Below are positions 29,915 through 38,796 of a DNA stretch of 38,796 nucleotides, piece by piece. The notes beneath the pieces were generated by a model. That model was not told where the DNA came from. It did not search any database and saw only the letters and a list, made by a program, of their open reading frames with translations. Origin of the DNA: Clostridia bacterium (GTDB taxonomy: Bacteria; Bacillota; Clostridia; TANB77; CAG-508); NCBI GenBank assembly GCA_022798335.1, contig JAAWMH010000024.1, forward strand, positions 1 through 38,796, read 5' to 3'. Numbering within the stretch: position 1 is the first letter of the stretch; each line of letters opens with the position of its first letter. A program made the translations under genes and the position numbers.

Positions 29915-30178
29915 TTATTTTTCTTTAAAATTTTTAGCTATACTTTCAATATTTTGTAGCTCAAAACGATATTTTTGTTCTACATTAGGATATTTTTCTC
30001 TATCTACTTCTTCTAAGAACATTTCGTAAGGTCTAATGTAAAGTTCTGTATCGCCATATAAAGCTCTATATACTACATACTTTTCTCTTGTTTCACTATG
30101 TGTTGCAACATCTTCTACCATGTATAAGTTACCTTTAAAGTGTTTATAAATCCCATGTATTTTTATGTTTTCTTGCAT
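29915..30178 (-). CDS. DUF1653 family protein
   Basis: The protein has 87 residues from ATG 30178, six bases after GAGGTGG. The sequence [35 protein letters not shown] followed by [12 protein letters not shown] matches DUF1653, a small beta-barrel-like domain of unknown function. It lies between gap and pgk, apparently co-transcribed with gap (67 bp gap without terminator). A role in central metabolism is not established. Confidence 0.85.
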   Translation of the reverse strand: MQENIKIHGIYKHFKGNLYMVEDVATHSETREKYVVYRALYGDTELYIRPYEMFLEEVDREKYPNVEQKYRFELQNIESIAKNFKEK

Positions 30179-30254
30179 ATTTACCACCTCTACTTTTTCT
30201 TTATTAATATTATGTTTATAAATTAATAAATTGTGAAACTATTTTTAATAAATA

Positions 30255-31271
<1,017 letters not shown>

Positions 31272-31406
31272 TTATTTGAATGTATTTTTACATTCTATTT
31301 TTAATTAGTATACCCTAATCGACATCATTCTATATCAAAAAGATATAATTTTCAAGTATTCTTAAGCTATTTTTGAAAAAAACAAATGAACTTAACAGTA
31401 TAAAAA

Positions 31407-31434
31407 AATAAAGGTACTTTTTTATACCTTTATT
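31407..31434 (-). terminator. Intrinsic terminator of the 77-residue protein gene
   Basis: AATAAAGGTA pairs with TACCTTTATT; on the minus strand the stem is followed by a run of seven T bases. It lies 36 bp beyond the stop at 31470. Confidence 0.8.
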
Positions 31435-31469
31435 CTTAAAAATCGATTTTTTATTAAAATAATTATCTA

Positions 31470-31703
31470 TTATAGTGTAATATTATCAACTATTGTTATT
31501 TCTTGGAACAAAAAATCTTTAAGATCTTGATGCCAAAAATCATGTACTTCTCTTAATACTTTTTCTTGTTTTGGTGTCATTGTTACTGTAATTTCTTTAA
31601 ATAAGAAGTTTTTCATTTTTGTCCACACATTAATTTCTGCTGGTACTCCTTGACTTGCTGCTTGATTTGCACCATTTCCTACATTATTTTCATAAAATTC
31701 CAT
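31470..31703 (-). CDS. Small acidic/aromatic protein of unknown function
   Basis: ATG 31703, six bases after AAAGGAGG, gives 77 residues; the longer frame to 31745 lacks a ribosome binding site. The N-terminus is N/G/A-rich. The rest contains two copies of a short motif, MKNFLFKEITVTMTP and LKDFLFQEITIVDN, separated by a helical KQEKVLREVHDFWHQD. The twin motif suggests two amphipathic beta-hairpins or a self-assembly module. I do not recognise a named family. It lies between gap and the SpoVT-like regulator with its own terminator. Confidence 0.65.
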   Translation of the reverse strand: MEFYENNVGNGANQAASQGVPAEINVWTKMKNFLFKEITVTMTPKQEKVLREVHDFWHQDLKDFLFQEITIVDNITL

Positions 31704-31872
31704 TGTTTTTCCTCCTTTGTATGCACGTCTTAAATCATCTTTCACATTATTTATACTATACTTCTACGAAATAATCAAGCATTTTTTAGTCTTTTTATAT
31801 TACATTTTCATTACAGTAATATTACGCTAAAGTTACATTTTTCTTTCTACAATATAGCTTTATTTTCATTTC

Positions 31873-32428
31873 TTAAATTTCCATTTGGCTTCCTAAAAAG
31901 CTAGCTGCTGACTGCGCTACTTTTTGTTCTATTTCTGTCATCTTTGTGTTATTATCTTTTGATAGTAATATAACACTACCAATTACATCTCCATCTGAAA
32001 TAATAGGATATACTACTTGTGAATTATATCTTCTTTCTTTATTTTCGTTTTTAGTAATTGGAATAGCTAAGTCATTATTTTCTTTGCTAGTGTATTTTTC
32101 TTTATCATCCATAATTCTTTCTAACTCTTCACTAATGTCTTGCTCTAAAAATTCTTTTTTAGAACCACCGAGATACTGCAATAACAGTATCTTTATCTGT
32201 TATGCATGCAATATGCCCTGTTGTTTTGGCTAAAGTTTCTGCATAGCCTGTTGCAAATTCTGTTAGTTCTCCTATTGGAGAATATTTTTTTAAGATGATT
32301 TCTCCTTCTTTATCTGTAAAAATCTCTAATGGGTCACCTTCTTTAATACGAAGTGTTTTTCTAATTTCTTTTGGTATAACAACCCTTCCTAAATCGTCTA
32401 TTCTTCTTACTACACCTGTTGCTTTCAA
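31873..32428 (-). CDS. spoVT: SpoVT/AbrB-type transcriptional regulator (one CGG +1 shift)
   Basis: The N-terminal AbrB DNA-binding domain is MKATGVVRRIDDLGRVVIPKEIRKTLRIKEGDPLEIF. A GAF-like C-terminal domain follows: TGHIACITDKDTVIAVS, then, after skipping the C of CGG at 32168-32170, GGSKKEFLEQDISEEL and VVYPIISDGDVIGSVILLSKD. The total of 184 residues matches SpoVT, which controls late forespore genes in Bacillus. TTG 32428 lies seven bases after AAGGAGG. Without the shift the product would be an AbrB domain plus a truncated GAF domain of 89 residues. The symbol is by similarity; AbrB/SpoVT paralogues are common in clostridia. Confidence 0.9.
32168..32170 (-). other. CGG +1 frameshift site in the SpoVT-like regulator
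   Basis: CGG follows TCT (Ser). Skipping C gives GGT (Gly) in IAVSGGSKKEFL, the conserved GGSKK of SpoVT. Frame 0 reads RWF and stops. Confidence 0.9.
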
Positions 32429-32511
32429 AATATTACCTCCTTTTAAAGTTAGGGGCTTATTTTCCCCATATTTTCAAATAATTTAAATTTTCTTATTTTT
32501 TTAAACTATTC

Positions 32512-32569
32512 TTATTATTTCTTTAAAAGGAAATTTTTATACATTTTTTTCAGAATTTTAAAATTTGAG
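32512..32569 (+). repeat. 58-bp direct repeat, left copy
   Basis: This is identical over 58 bases to 33767-33824. It lies just outside the stop codon of the ATPase gene and upstream of the SpoVT-like gene. A copy at each end of the ATPase gene suggests a duplication or a recombination-mediated insertion. Confidence 0.92.
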
Positions 32570-32574
32570 TAAAG

Positions 32575-33741
32575 TCAGGGCTTTTTTATATATTCATCTT
32601 CTTTGCTTAGCCATATAGCAATGTCCTCTATAGTAATACCTTCGTATTGATAAGTATCATGTTTTGTTCTTGCTATTATCATTTTAGGATATGCATCTTG
32701 TATTTTTAATAACGATTCTATCTCTCTTTTAAACGTTTTTTCATTAGTTATATCATCTGCTACTTGAATATAAACCTTTTTTCCTTGTTTTTGCGCTACA
32801 AAATCAATTTCTTTTTTATATAATGTACCTACATAGACTTCATAACCTCTTCTTAGTAATTCTATTGCAACAATATTTTCATAAATTCTCCCATAATCCA
32901 GCCTATTTGTACCAAGCGTTGCATACCTAAAAGATTGGTCTGCTAAATAATACTTATTTTGCGTACTTAAAAATTTCTTACCTTTTATGTCATATCTTTT
33001 TATTTTATAAAATGCAAAAGCATTACACAAATATTCTATATAATTATTAACAGTTTTATCTGTTATACTGACATTGTTTGAATTTAAAATGTGTGTAATA
33101 TTGTTAGAAGATGTTAAATTTGAGATATTATCCATTAAAAAATCAGTCAAATTCTGAATGATATTTGTATTTCTTATTTTATATTTTTGTTTAATATCTT
33201 TCACTATTAAAGTATTAAATACCTCTTTTATATATTGCAATTTTTCTTCTTGTGTTTTATACAAGTATGAACCTGACATCCCACCTTCATACACATATTT
33301 TTCAAATGCTTCTTGTATATCTTTATAATTATAATATTCTTGGAACTCTTTAAAAGAAAATGGATATATCTCTATATTAAAAGTTCTACCTGTAAATAGA
33401 GTTGCTAAATCACTGCTCATTAAAAAAGCATTAGAACCTGTTATATAAATATCATATTTTTCCTCTGCGTGAAATCCATTTATTGCTTTTTCAAAGTTGT
33501 CACACATTTGTACTTCATCAATTAAAATAAAATTTTCTTTTTCTTCTTTGTAATTTGATTCAATATGCTCTATCAAAGCATTATAATTTTTTAGCTTTTC
33601 AAATTTTGGCAAATTATAATTGATATGAATAATATTATTATTTTCTATTGTGTCTATAATATATCTTTTTAATTCTTCTAGAAGTTTAGACTTTCCGCTA
33701 CGTCTTATTCCTGTAATTACTTTTATATTCCGAAAAGTCAA
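32575..33741 (-). CDS. AAA_14/DUF4143-type ATPase, N-terminally truncated, between direct repeats
   Basis: Walker A is TGIRRSGKSKLLEEL, only about ten residues from the apparent start, and Walker B is FILIDEVQMC. The sensor ITGSNAFLMSSDLATLFTGR and the C-terminal DUF4143 region (YLCNAFAFYKIKRYDIKGKK, ENIVAIELLRRGYEVYVG, EIDFVAQK) follow. Family members usually have 15-30 more residues before the Walker A. The only start is TTG 33741, with a poor ribosome binding site, and codon 4 is CGG (33730-33732); a +1 shift there would reach a stop two codons later. So this is either a damaged gene or one whose CGG is read as arginine. The 388-residue ORF lies exactly between two identical 58-bp repeats. 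DUF4143 ATPases are often mobile and of unclear function. Confidence 0.7.
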   Translation of the reverse strand: MTFRNIKVITGIRRSGKSKLLEELKRYIIDTIENNNIIHINYNLPKFEKLKNYNALIEHIESNYKEEKENFILIDEVQMCDNFEKAINGFHAEEKYDIYITGSNAFLMSSDLATLFTGRTFNIEIYPFSFKEFQEYYNYKDIQEAFEKYVYEGGMSGSYLYKTQEEKLQYIKEVFNTLIVKDIKQKYKIRNTNIIQNLTDFLMDNISNLTSSNNITHILNSNNVSITDKTVNNYIEYLCNAFAFYKIKRYDIKGKKFLSTQNKYYLADQSFRYATLGTNRLDYGRIYENIVAIELLRRGYEVYVGTLYKKEIDFVAQKQGKKVYIQVADDITNEKTFKREIESLLKIQDAYPKMIIARTKHDTYQYEGITIEDIAIWLSKEDEYIKKP

Positions 33742-33762
33742 GTTTTTTTGTTTTTTTCGGAA
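33728..33762. repeat. Inverted repeat at the truncated 5' end of the ATPase gene
   Basis: TTCCGAAAA (33728-33736) and TTTTCGGAA (33754-33762) form a perfect 9-bp inverted repeat around a T-rich centre. It covers the TTG start and the CGG codon of the ATPase ORF and touches the right 58-bp repeat; it may mark a junction. Confidence 0.6.
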
Positions 33763-33766
33763 TATT

Positions 33767-33824
33767 TTATTATTTCTTTAAAAGGAAATTTTTATACATT
33801 TTTTTCAGAATTTTAAAATTTGAG
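33767..33824 (+). repeat. 58-bp direct repeat, right copy
   Basis: Exact copy of 32512-32569, here between the ATPase ORF start and the 3' end of the prepilin/FGE-like gene. Confidence 0.92.
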
Positions 33825-33903
33825 CATCTTTAATAGATTTTTATATGATGTTTCTCTTTCAAATGTGCCTTTTTGCGTTTGTGAGGACTATGCTCTTTGC
33901 TGC

Positions 33904-35248
33904 TTACAGTGCTACATAAAGTGAGAGTCTGCTACCGAGTTTTGGGATAAGTGCGGTCCGGAAAGCTGAAGCCACGAGCAGAAGCTGGATGGTTTGTAGG
34001 CAAACTGCTACAATTGCCTCCACGATATACACGATTGTGGGTGCTGTAAGCATCTAGAGTCCAGTCATATACATTTCCTCCCATATCATAGATATTGTTT
34101 ACTTTATAATTATTATAAAAACCTGTTGGAATTACCTCATTTCCTACTATTTGTGTTCCTGCATAATTTCCTTTTCCTGTACTATCTGTTGGAAATTTCT
34201 TTACTTCTTCATCATTTGATTTTTGAAACCATCTCAATGTTGCATCCCATTGGCATCCCCATATCATACTACTTATAACTTTTCCTCCATTTGCAATCGT
34301 CTTACTTTTTTGATACTGTACATACCAATTTTGATTTTCTATATCAGTATTATTTCTTTTTACTACTGCCTGCGTTTTACTTAAATCTCCTGTCTCATAT
34401 CTTCCTATATAAAACCCTTTATATCTTTCTACACTTGCTTTCATACTATCAAATTCACTTTGCAATTGTGCTTTAAACTCTGTACTATTGCTTACCCCTG
34501 TTATTCCTGCATTGTTATAATAACTTGCTGTATTATCATAATATGTTACGGCATCTGGCTCTCTATAACCACTATTTGCTGTATAAACTGGTTTTCTTGT
34601 TGAAGTTGTTCCACTAAAATCATAAAGTATTCCTACATTACGTTTTATTTTGCTTCCGTCTTCTTGCTCTTCTTCTATCTCTTCAAACATTTCTGCTGGA
34701 TTATTTACTGATACCCATACAAATTGATTATTGTTGCTATCTGCTATTACAACTCCATCTTCTACACATGGCTTATGGTCTGGGTTAGTATTGTAAACAA
34801 CCTCTCCTATTTCTTCACTTTGTGTTCCGTGTGGTAATACTCTAAATCCTGCTGGTATTACTATTTTATTTCCATTACTATCTTCTGCTTCTATATTTTT
34901 ACTATCATCTGCTGGTTTTCCTACTAAATCATCGAGTGTTGGTGTTTGTGGCTCTGGTGGCGTAGGTGGATTTGGTACTTCTCCTCCTGGTTTATTTTCT
35001 CCTGATCCATAGCTTCCATTTGCTATATAATTATTTAACTCATTTAGCTGGTCTTGCTCATTTTGTACTGCTTTTTCTGTTTCATTTTTTGCTTTTAATG
35101 CTGTGTTTATAATGCCTCCTTCTCCTAATACTACTGTTATGGTTACTCCTGCCAAAATTAAAAGCACTACTATTGTTACTACTAGTGCAATCAAAGTTAT
35201 GCCTTTGTTAGTTTTTCTTTTTTTTGATTCTTTTGTTTCTTTTCTCAT
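33904..35248 (-). CDS. Prepilin-like protein with C-terminal FGE-sulfatase/C-type-lectin-fold domain (one CGG +1 shift)
   Basis: The N-terminus TNKGITLIALVVTIVVLLILAG is a class III prepilin-like helix (about residues 15-40), followed by GEGGIINTALKAKNETE, a helical stalk and a proline-rich linker (EVPNPPTPPEPQTP). The C-terminal domain has MIWGCQWDATLRWF, YDMGGNVYDWTLDAYS and RVYRGGNC, as in formylglycine-generating-enzyme/SUMF domains. Frame 0 ends at YPKTR followed by TAG; skipping the C of CGG at 33935-33937 gives KT-GSRLSLYVAL, the normal family ending, and a 447-residue product. The last 180 bases are about 47% G+C with many NNC codons, unlike the rest of the gene. This fits a surface-exposed binding protein, not an enzyme, and possibly a diversified target. 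The ATG follows GGAGGAAAAAGT. Confidence 0.85.
33935..33937 (-). other. CGG +1 frameshift site in the prepilin/FGE-like gene
   Basis: CGG follows ACT (Thr) and is followed in frame 0 by TAG. Skipping C gives GGT (Gly) in TGSRLSLYVAL, the usual C-terminus of SUMF-like domains (GxRxxL). Confidence 0.82.
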
Positions 35249-35368
35249 ACTTTTTCCTCCTTATATTTCAACACACAGTTTTTCTGTGCGTTTCGATTAT
35301 AGTATAAGCTTTTAATACTATAATGTCAAGAAGAAAAACTGTGGATATAGAAAAGGAGATTTTATATT

Positions 35369-35581
35369 ATGAAATTAATTGCCAATAATTATGAGGCTAA
35401 AGATATTTTTAGGATAATAAGAGAATGGTCTGGGTTAACCCAAAAAGATTTTGCTAAAGAAATTAAGAAAAGTACAAGGTCTGTTCAAGATTATGAAGCA
35501 GGTATAACGAAATACAGTATCAATATGCTATTAGATATTGCTAAAAAACATAATTTGAAAATAACTATTGAAAAGATTTAA
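35369..35581 (+). CDS. Small XRE-family helix-turn-helix regulator
   Basis: This 70-residue protein is mostly a single HTH domain: IFRIIREWSGLTQKDFAKEIKKSTRSVQDYEAGITKYSINMLLDIAKKHNLKI. AAAAGGAGAT precedes the ATG. It is divergent from the prepilin/FGE-like gene, with 120 bp between the two starts, and may regulate that gene or itself. A strong terminator follows and separates it from the convergent KAP NTPase gene. Confidence 0.85.
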   Translation: MKLIANNYEAKDIFRIIREWSGLTQKDFAKEIKKSTRSVQDYEAGITKYSINMLLDIAKKHNLKITIEKI

Positions 35582-35611
35582 GTATATTAATCTAATCTTA
35601 TTAATTTATAA

Positions 35612-35660
35612 AAACACACCTAAAATTGTTATACTTTTTCTAGCAATTTTAGGTGTGTTT
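35612..35660. terminator. Bidirectional terminator between XRE gene and KAP NTPase gene
   Basis: AAACACACCTAAAATTG pairs perfectly with CAATTTTAGGTGTGTTT over 17 bp, extended by inner pairs around a T-rich loop. Confidence 0.85.
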
Positions 35661-35672
35661 CATTATTTCTTT

Positions 35673-37670
35673 CTATTCTTCTATAATAATTGGTGGTTGT
35701 TCTATTAGTTTAGGGTTATTCGTTTCTTGATACATACTTAAAATAGTAGCTAATGCTTTTGAAAAGTCTTGTAATAGTACAATTTTAATACTTGGCATTT
35801 TACCTTCTGTGTAGTCATCCATAATTTGTTTTAGCTTTTTAATACTTGGCATTTCAGCTTCAATATCTTCTGAAAATCTTTTTGCTCTATCTACTAATTT
35901 TTCTTTAATTGTTACCATGTCTTCATTACTTGCACATGAAATTCTTTGGAACATTTGGAAAGAATCGTAATATTTAAAAATTGGCACATTCATACATTCT
36001 TTATCAAACTTATCATAAAATTGTTCCATTTTCATTGGAATACATTTAAAGATTTCTTCTGCTTTTTCACGATACATTTTATCTTTTAGTTGCATATTGA
36101 TTTCATTAAAATGAATGAGTACTTCTTGCATTTCTGATGCAATATCATCTTCTACTGCTACTGTAGATAATTCTTCTTCTACATTATCACAATAACTTGA
36201 AGTAAGTGATGCAATATTCATTCCATTAAAGAATACACTTTTTACAGTTCTCATATCATACCTGATTAAGTCTTTTTTGATAAAGTATATAAAGTAGGCA
36301 AATAACTTTACAATTTGAATTAGTTCTATCGTACCATTTTTTACGTCATTCATGGTTTCATCAATAACGCCATCAAATTGGTCATCTGGTATTTTCCAGT
36401 ATTCTTCTGTAAGTAATCTTTTATATCCTGGTAATTGACTAGTATCAATAGTGTTACGGATTACTTCCATATTGTCTTTAAAAACCTTCATATCAAAAAT
36501 ACGTGTACGTATATATTTTTCTATAAATTTGAAGAAACGATATTCTGCTTTAAAGTTATAATAATAGTTATTATCAAATTCTTTAATATAGAATTGCCTA
36601 TTATCCATAAATACTCTTGAAGATACTAAAATAGATTTATATTCTTCATTGCTATCGATGTTGATAAATTTATCTTTGGTAATTTTACCTGCTTTAATTT
36701 CAAATGAAATAGCAATTGTAAAAATAAGCATCGTTTGCATAATGCGATGATTTGTATTCGGATATGCTTTATTTACCATATCAAATATTTTTTTGAAGTC
36801 ATTTAAGGCATGTTTCAAAATACGCAAGTTTCTTGTTCCACTTTTATTAAATGTAGAAGTAATTAGATTTGTATTTTCTCGTAAAAACCTAATTAAATCT
36901 GGATAACTCTCATAACGCATTAAAAGTCCACTAATAATATAATTAAATTCTGGTGCATATTCGAAGGTTTCACCAACTAGCTTTTCTTTAATTCTTTCAT
37001 AGTCATTTGCTTTGTCAAATACATATTCAATAGTATCTCTAATTCTTTCTACCATTGGTTTATCTGTTTTCATAGCTAACTTATTTTGTTTATCTAAAAG
37101 GTAAGTTGCTATAAAAGTTTTCATTTCTAGGTTACTATTTTTAAGTTTAGTAGATAACTCTTTTTCATTACAGATAATAATTGTTTTAATATGGTCATGT
37201 TCTACGAAATTATTGATATAACCTAAAATATCTATAACATCTACATTTGCTCTTTCTAAGTCATCGAAACATAAAACTTTATCATCTGTTGTAAAAAACT
37301 GTGCGTAATCTACTTGATTTCCATTTTGAGTAACTCCAAAAAAGTTTGCCATGTCTAACCCTGTTTTTGCATATTCTGGAATATTACCAACTCCACTTGC
37401 ATCCATATATTTTTTTAAGTTTTTATCCATTAACTGGGTAGTTTCTATAAATATCTTTTTACTAATTTCTTCTAGATTTGATATACCATATAATGACATA
37501 TAAATTGCTGTTAAACGTTTTCCATTTACTTGCATAGATTCAATTTTAGGTTTAATTTTATGATCCCAAAAATAGGTTTTTCCGCTTCCCCACTCACCAT
37601 TAAGCATAATGGCATAGTCTGTATATTCTGCTCTAATATAATCTAATATGCTTTCTACTAAATCATCCAT
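35673..37670 (-). CDS. KAP-family P-loop NTPase
   Basis: The 665-residue protein starts with a KAP-type NTPase domain: Walker A LNGEWGSGKTYFW (about residues 22-34), a long insert, Walker B KVLCFDDLERANVDV (about 132-146), then TIIICNEKELSTKL as the sensor strand. The C-terminal 400 residues are helical and contain no clear transmembrane segment, unlike many KAP proteins. KAP NTPases take part in signalling at membranes and several work in phage defence, but the partner here is not evident. The start follows GGAGGCAATAGAAAAAAAG; the spacing is longer than usual. It lies 28 bp after comF. No in-frame CGG in nearly 2 kb. Confidence 0.82.
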   Translation of the reverse strand: MDDLVESILDYIRAEYTDYAIMLNGEWGSGKTYFWDHKIKPKIESMQVNGKRLTAIYMSLYGISNLEEISKKIFIETTQLMDKNLKKYMDASGVGNIPEYAKTGLDMANFFGVTQNGNQVDYAQFFTTDDKVLCFDDLERANVDVIDILGYINNFVEHDHIKTIIICNEKELSTKLKNSNLEMKTFIATYLLDKQNKLAMKTDKPMVERIRDTIEYVFDKANDYERIKEKLVGETFEYAPEFNYIISGLLMRYESYPDLIRFLRENTNLITSTFNKSGTRNLRILKHALNDFKKIFDMVNKAYPNTNHRIMQTMLIFTIAISFEIKAGKITKDKFINIDSNEEYKSILVSSRVFMDNRQFYIKEFDNNYYYNFKAEYRFFKFIEKYIRTRIFDMKVFKDNMEVIRNTIDTSQLPGYKRLLTEEYWKIPDDQFDGVIDETMNDVKNGTIELIQIVKLFAYFIYFIKKDLIRYDMRTVKSVFFNGMNIASLTSSYCDNVEEELSTVAVEDDIASEMQEVLIHFNEINMQLKDKMYREKAEEIFKCIPMKMEQFYDKFDKECMNVPIFKYYDSFQMFQRISCASNEDMVTIKEKLVDRAKRFSEDIEAEMPSIKKLKQIMDDYTEGKMPSIKIVLLQDFSKALATILSMYQETNNPKLIEQPPIIIEE

Positions 37671-37698
37671 CTTTTTTTCTATTGCCTCCTTTGTATTT

Positions 37699-38364
37699 TT
37701 ATACTTTTTGAAAGTCTTTAGCTACTGTTAATATTCCAATATTTTTTGCTCCTGCTTGTTTTAATACTTTAGCACATTCCTTTACAGTTGCACCTGTTGT
37801 ATAAATATCATCAAAAAGTAAAATATTTTTTTCTTTTATTTTTTGTTCATTTTGTATTTTATATACATTTTTTACATTTTCAAATCTTTGTTTTTTGCTT
37901 AAAGTACTTTGTGTATGATTTTCTTTATATTTTATTAAAACTTGATTTTGAAACGAAATTTTTGTATATTTACTAATTTGTTTTGCAATGAGTTCACTTT
38001 GATTATAGCCTCTTTGAGACTTTTTCTTTTTACTCATTGGAACTGAAATGATTATATCATATTTTTTTAAAAATCTACACACTTTTTCATTTTTCACAAA
38101 AAATTCAGAAAACATTTTAGATAAATATGCCTTATTTTGAAATTTGTATTGTAAAATTTTTTGCCTAATATCTCCTTCATAGCAAAACAAGTAGCAATGC
38201 TCTATAATATATTCTGATGGTTGTTTTTCTATTTTGCTTACTATAATCTTTTCTTTCTCTAATTCTTCTTTACATTCTTTACAAAGATAACTTTTTCCTA
38301 TTTTTCCACATACTCCACAAATTGGGGGAAAAATAAAAGAAAGGGCTTTATCCCAAAAGTCCAT
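37699..38364 (-). CDS. comF: ComF family phosphoribosyltransferase-like protein
   Basis: The 221-residue protein has an N-terminal four-cysteine zinc motif (CGVCGKIGKSYLCKEC) and a C-terminal PRTase fold with VPMSKKKKSQRGYNQSELIAK, the pattern QSTLSKKQRFENVKNVY, and the PRPP-binding loop ILLFDDIYTTGATVKEC. ComF proteins support DNA uptake in naturally transformable bacteria, but orthologues occur in many that are not known to transform. AAAAGGAGG precedes the ATG. It lies upstream of the KAP NTPase gene. Confidence 0.93.
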   Translation of the reverse strand: MDFWDKALSFIFPPICGVCGKIGKSYLCKECKEELEKEKIIVSKIEKQPSEYIIEHCYLFCYEGDIRQKILQYKFQNKAYLSKMFSEFFVKNEKVCRFLKKYDIIISVPMSKKKKSQRGYNQSELIAKQISKYTKISFQNQVLIKYKENHTQSTLSKKQRFENVKNVYKIQNEQKIKEKNILLFDDIYTTGATVKECAKVLKQAGAKNIGILTVAKDFQKV

Positions 38365-38400
38365 TTTTAAAACCTCCTTTTAGAATAGTGCCCCACTTTT

Positions 38401-38796
38401 TTATTCTATTGGTAATTCTGTATTTAACTGTTTTGCCATTATGTTATTCCAATCCATCATCATTTTTAAAATGTCTGATGTTTCTATCATATTCTCATCT
38501 AATTTTGCATCAAGTCTTATAATTCTTTGTTCTGTTATTGTTTGTCTAACTTTTATTTCTACTATATCATCTTCTATTACTTCTATTTTTCCTTTAATTA
38601 CTTTTATATCATGTTGCATTGTATTTATGTCTTGTTTCATTGCTATTTGTTCTGCTTTTATTTCTACTATTTCTTCCTTCATTACTGTTTGTTCTGTTTT
38701 GATTTCTGCTATGTCTTGCTTCATTACTGTTTGTTCTGCTTTGATTTCTGCTATGTCTTGCTTCATTACTGTTTGTTCTGCTTTGATTTCTGCTAT
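38401..38796 (-). CDS. Coiled-coil repeat protein, 5' end outside window
   Basis: The visible C-terminal part consists of 14-residue repeats of the type MKQDIAEIKAEQTV, which turn into a degenerate coiled coil (IKVIKGKIEVIEDDIVEIKVRQTITEQRI) and end with LKMMMDWNNIMAKQLNTELPIE. The frame is open to the window edge, so the start is unseen. Such proteins form long parallel coiled coils; some are phage tail or cytoskeleton-like, but there is no evidence for a specific role here. It lies 36 bp before comF. Confidence 0.75.
   Translation of the reverse strand: MAEIKAEQTVMKQDIAEIKAEQTVMKQDIAEIKTEQTVMKEEIVEIKAEQIAMKQDINTMQHDIKVIKGKIEVIEDDIVEIKVRQTITEQRIIRLDAKLDENMIETSDILKMMMDWNNIMAKQLNTELPIE
38638..38796. 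repeat. 42-bp tandem coding repeats
   Basis: At least three and a half units of 42 bases (14 codons) run in frame to the window edge. Units are nearly identical in DNA, so the copy number can vary by recombination or slippage and changes coiled-coil length without breaking the frame. Confidence 0.85.

Noticed and set aside
33904..35248. Active formylglycine-generating enzyme
   Set aside because: The prepilin-type N-terminus, linker and lack of a nearby sulfatase suggest a surface protein using the fold for binding.
38638..38796. CRISPR array
   Set aside because: The 42-bp units are contiguous, without spacers, and encode an in-frame coiled coil.

Overview
This is AT-rich DNA (roughly 30% G+C) with the gene complement of a clostridial Firmicute: strong AAGGAGG ribosome binding sites, a SpoVT/AbrB regulator, a spore photoproduct lyase relative, DUF421/DUF4363 proteins, an LPxTG surface protein and prepilin-like proteins. 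It looks most like an uncultured, probably gut-associated, clostridial lineage; that placement is inference.

The central observation concerns frameshifts. Nine conserved genes (asd, sufC, dapB, a UDPGP-type pyrophosphorylase, dinB, dxs, a MATE transporter, a SpoVT-like regulator and a prepilin/sulfatase-modifying-factor protein) each look broken by one to three +1 frameshifts, thirteen in all. Every one has the same form: an in-frame CGG codon whose C must be skipped, after which GGN is read as glycine and the family sequence resumes. In the intact conserved genes of the window I found no in-frame CGG used as arginine. CGG occurs as an ordinary triplet only in four ORFs that look foreign or damaged. 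The simplest reading is that CGG is not decoded as arginine here; the ribosome skips the C (or a tRNA reads CGGN as a four-base glycine codon). Gene coordinates below therefore span the shifts.

Layout. 1-440: an incomplete prepilin-like gene that a (CT)12 tract holds out of frame. 770-8415 (mostly + strand): asd, sufC-sufB, dapA, an HD-domain gene and dapB, giving most of the early diaminopimelate/lysine route plus a minimal Fe-S assembly pair, interrupted by two minus-strand hypothetical genes. 8.5-10.6 kb: small membrane and unknown proteins. 10.6-17.8 kb (minus): glmU with a degenerate uridylyltransferase site next to a eukaryote-like UDP-sugar pyrophosphorylase that could replace that activity, a small membrane protein, then dxs-ylmH-dinB. 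18-19.5 kb: an LPxTG vWA surface protein. 19.5-24 kb: a cytidylate-kinase-like protein, MATE transporter, radical SAM protein and two foreign-looking genes. 24.2-31.3 kb: tRNA-Gln and a glycolytic cluster transcribed gap, DUF1653, pgk, tpiA, (Uma2 remnant), gpmI, eno. 31.4-38.8 kb: a small conserved-looking protein, SpoVT-like regulator, a truncated ATPase between 58-bp direct repeats, the prepilin/FGE-like protein with a compositionally distinct 3' end, an XRE regulator, a KAP-type P-loop NTPase, comF and a coiled-coil repeat protein running off the window.

No rRNA, CRISPR array, complete insertion sequence or prophage was seen.
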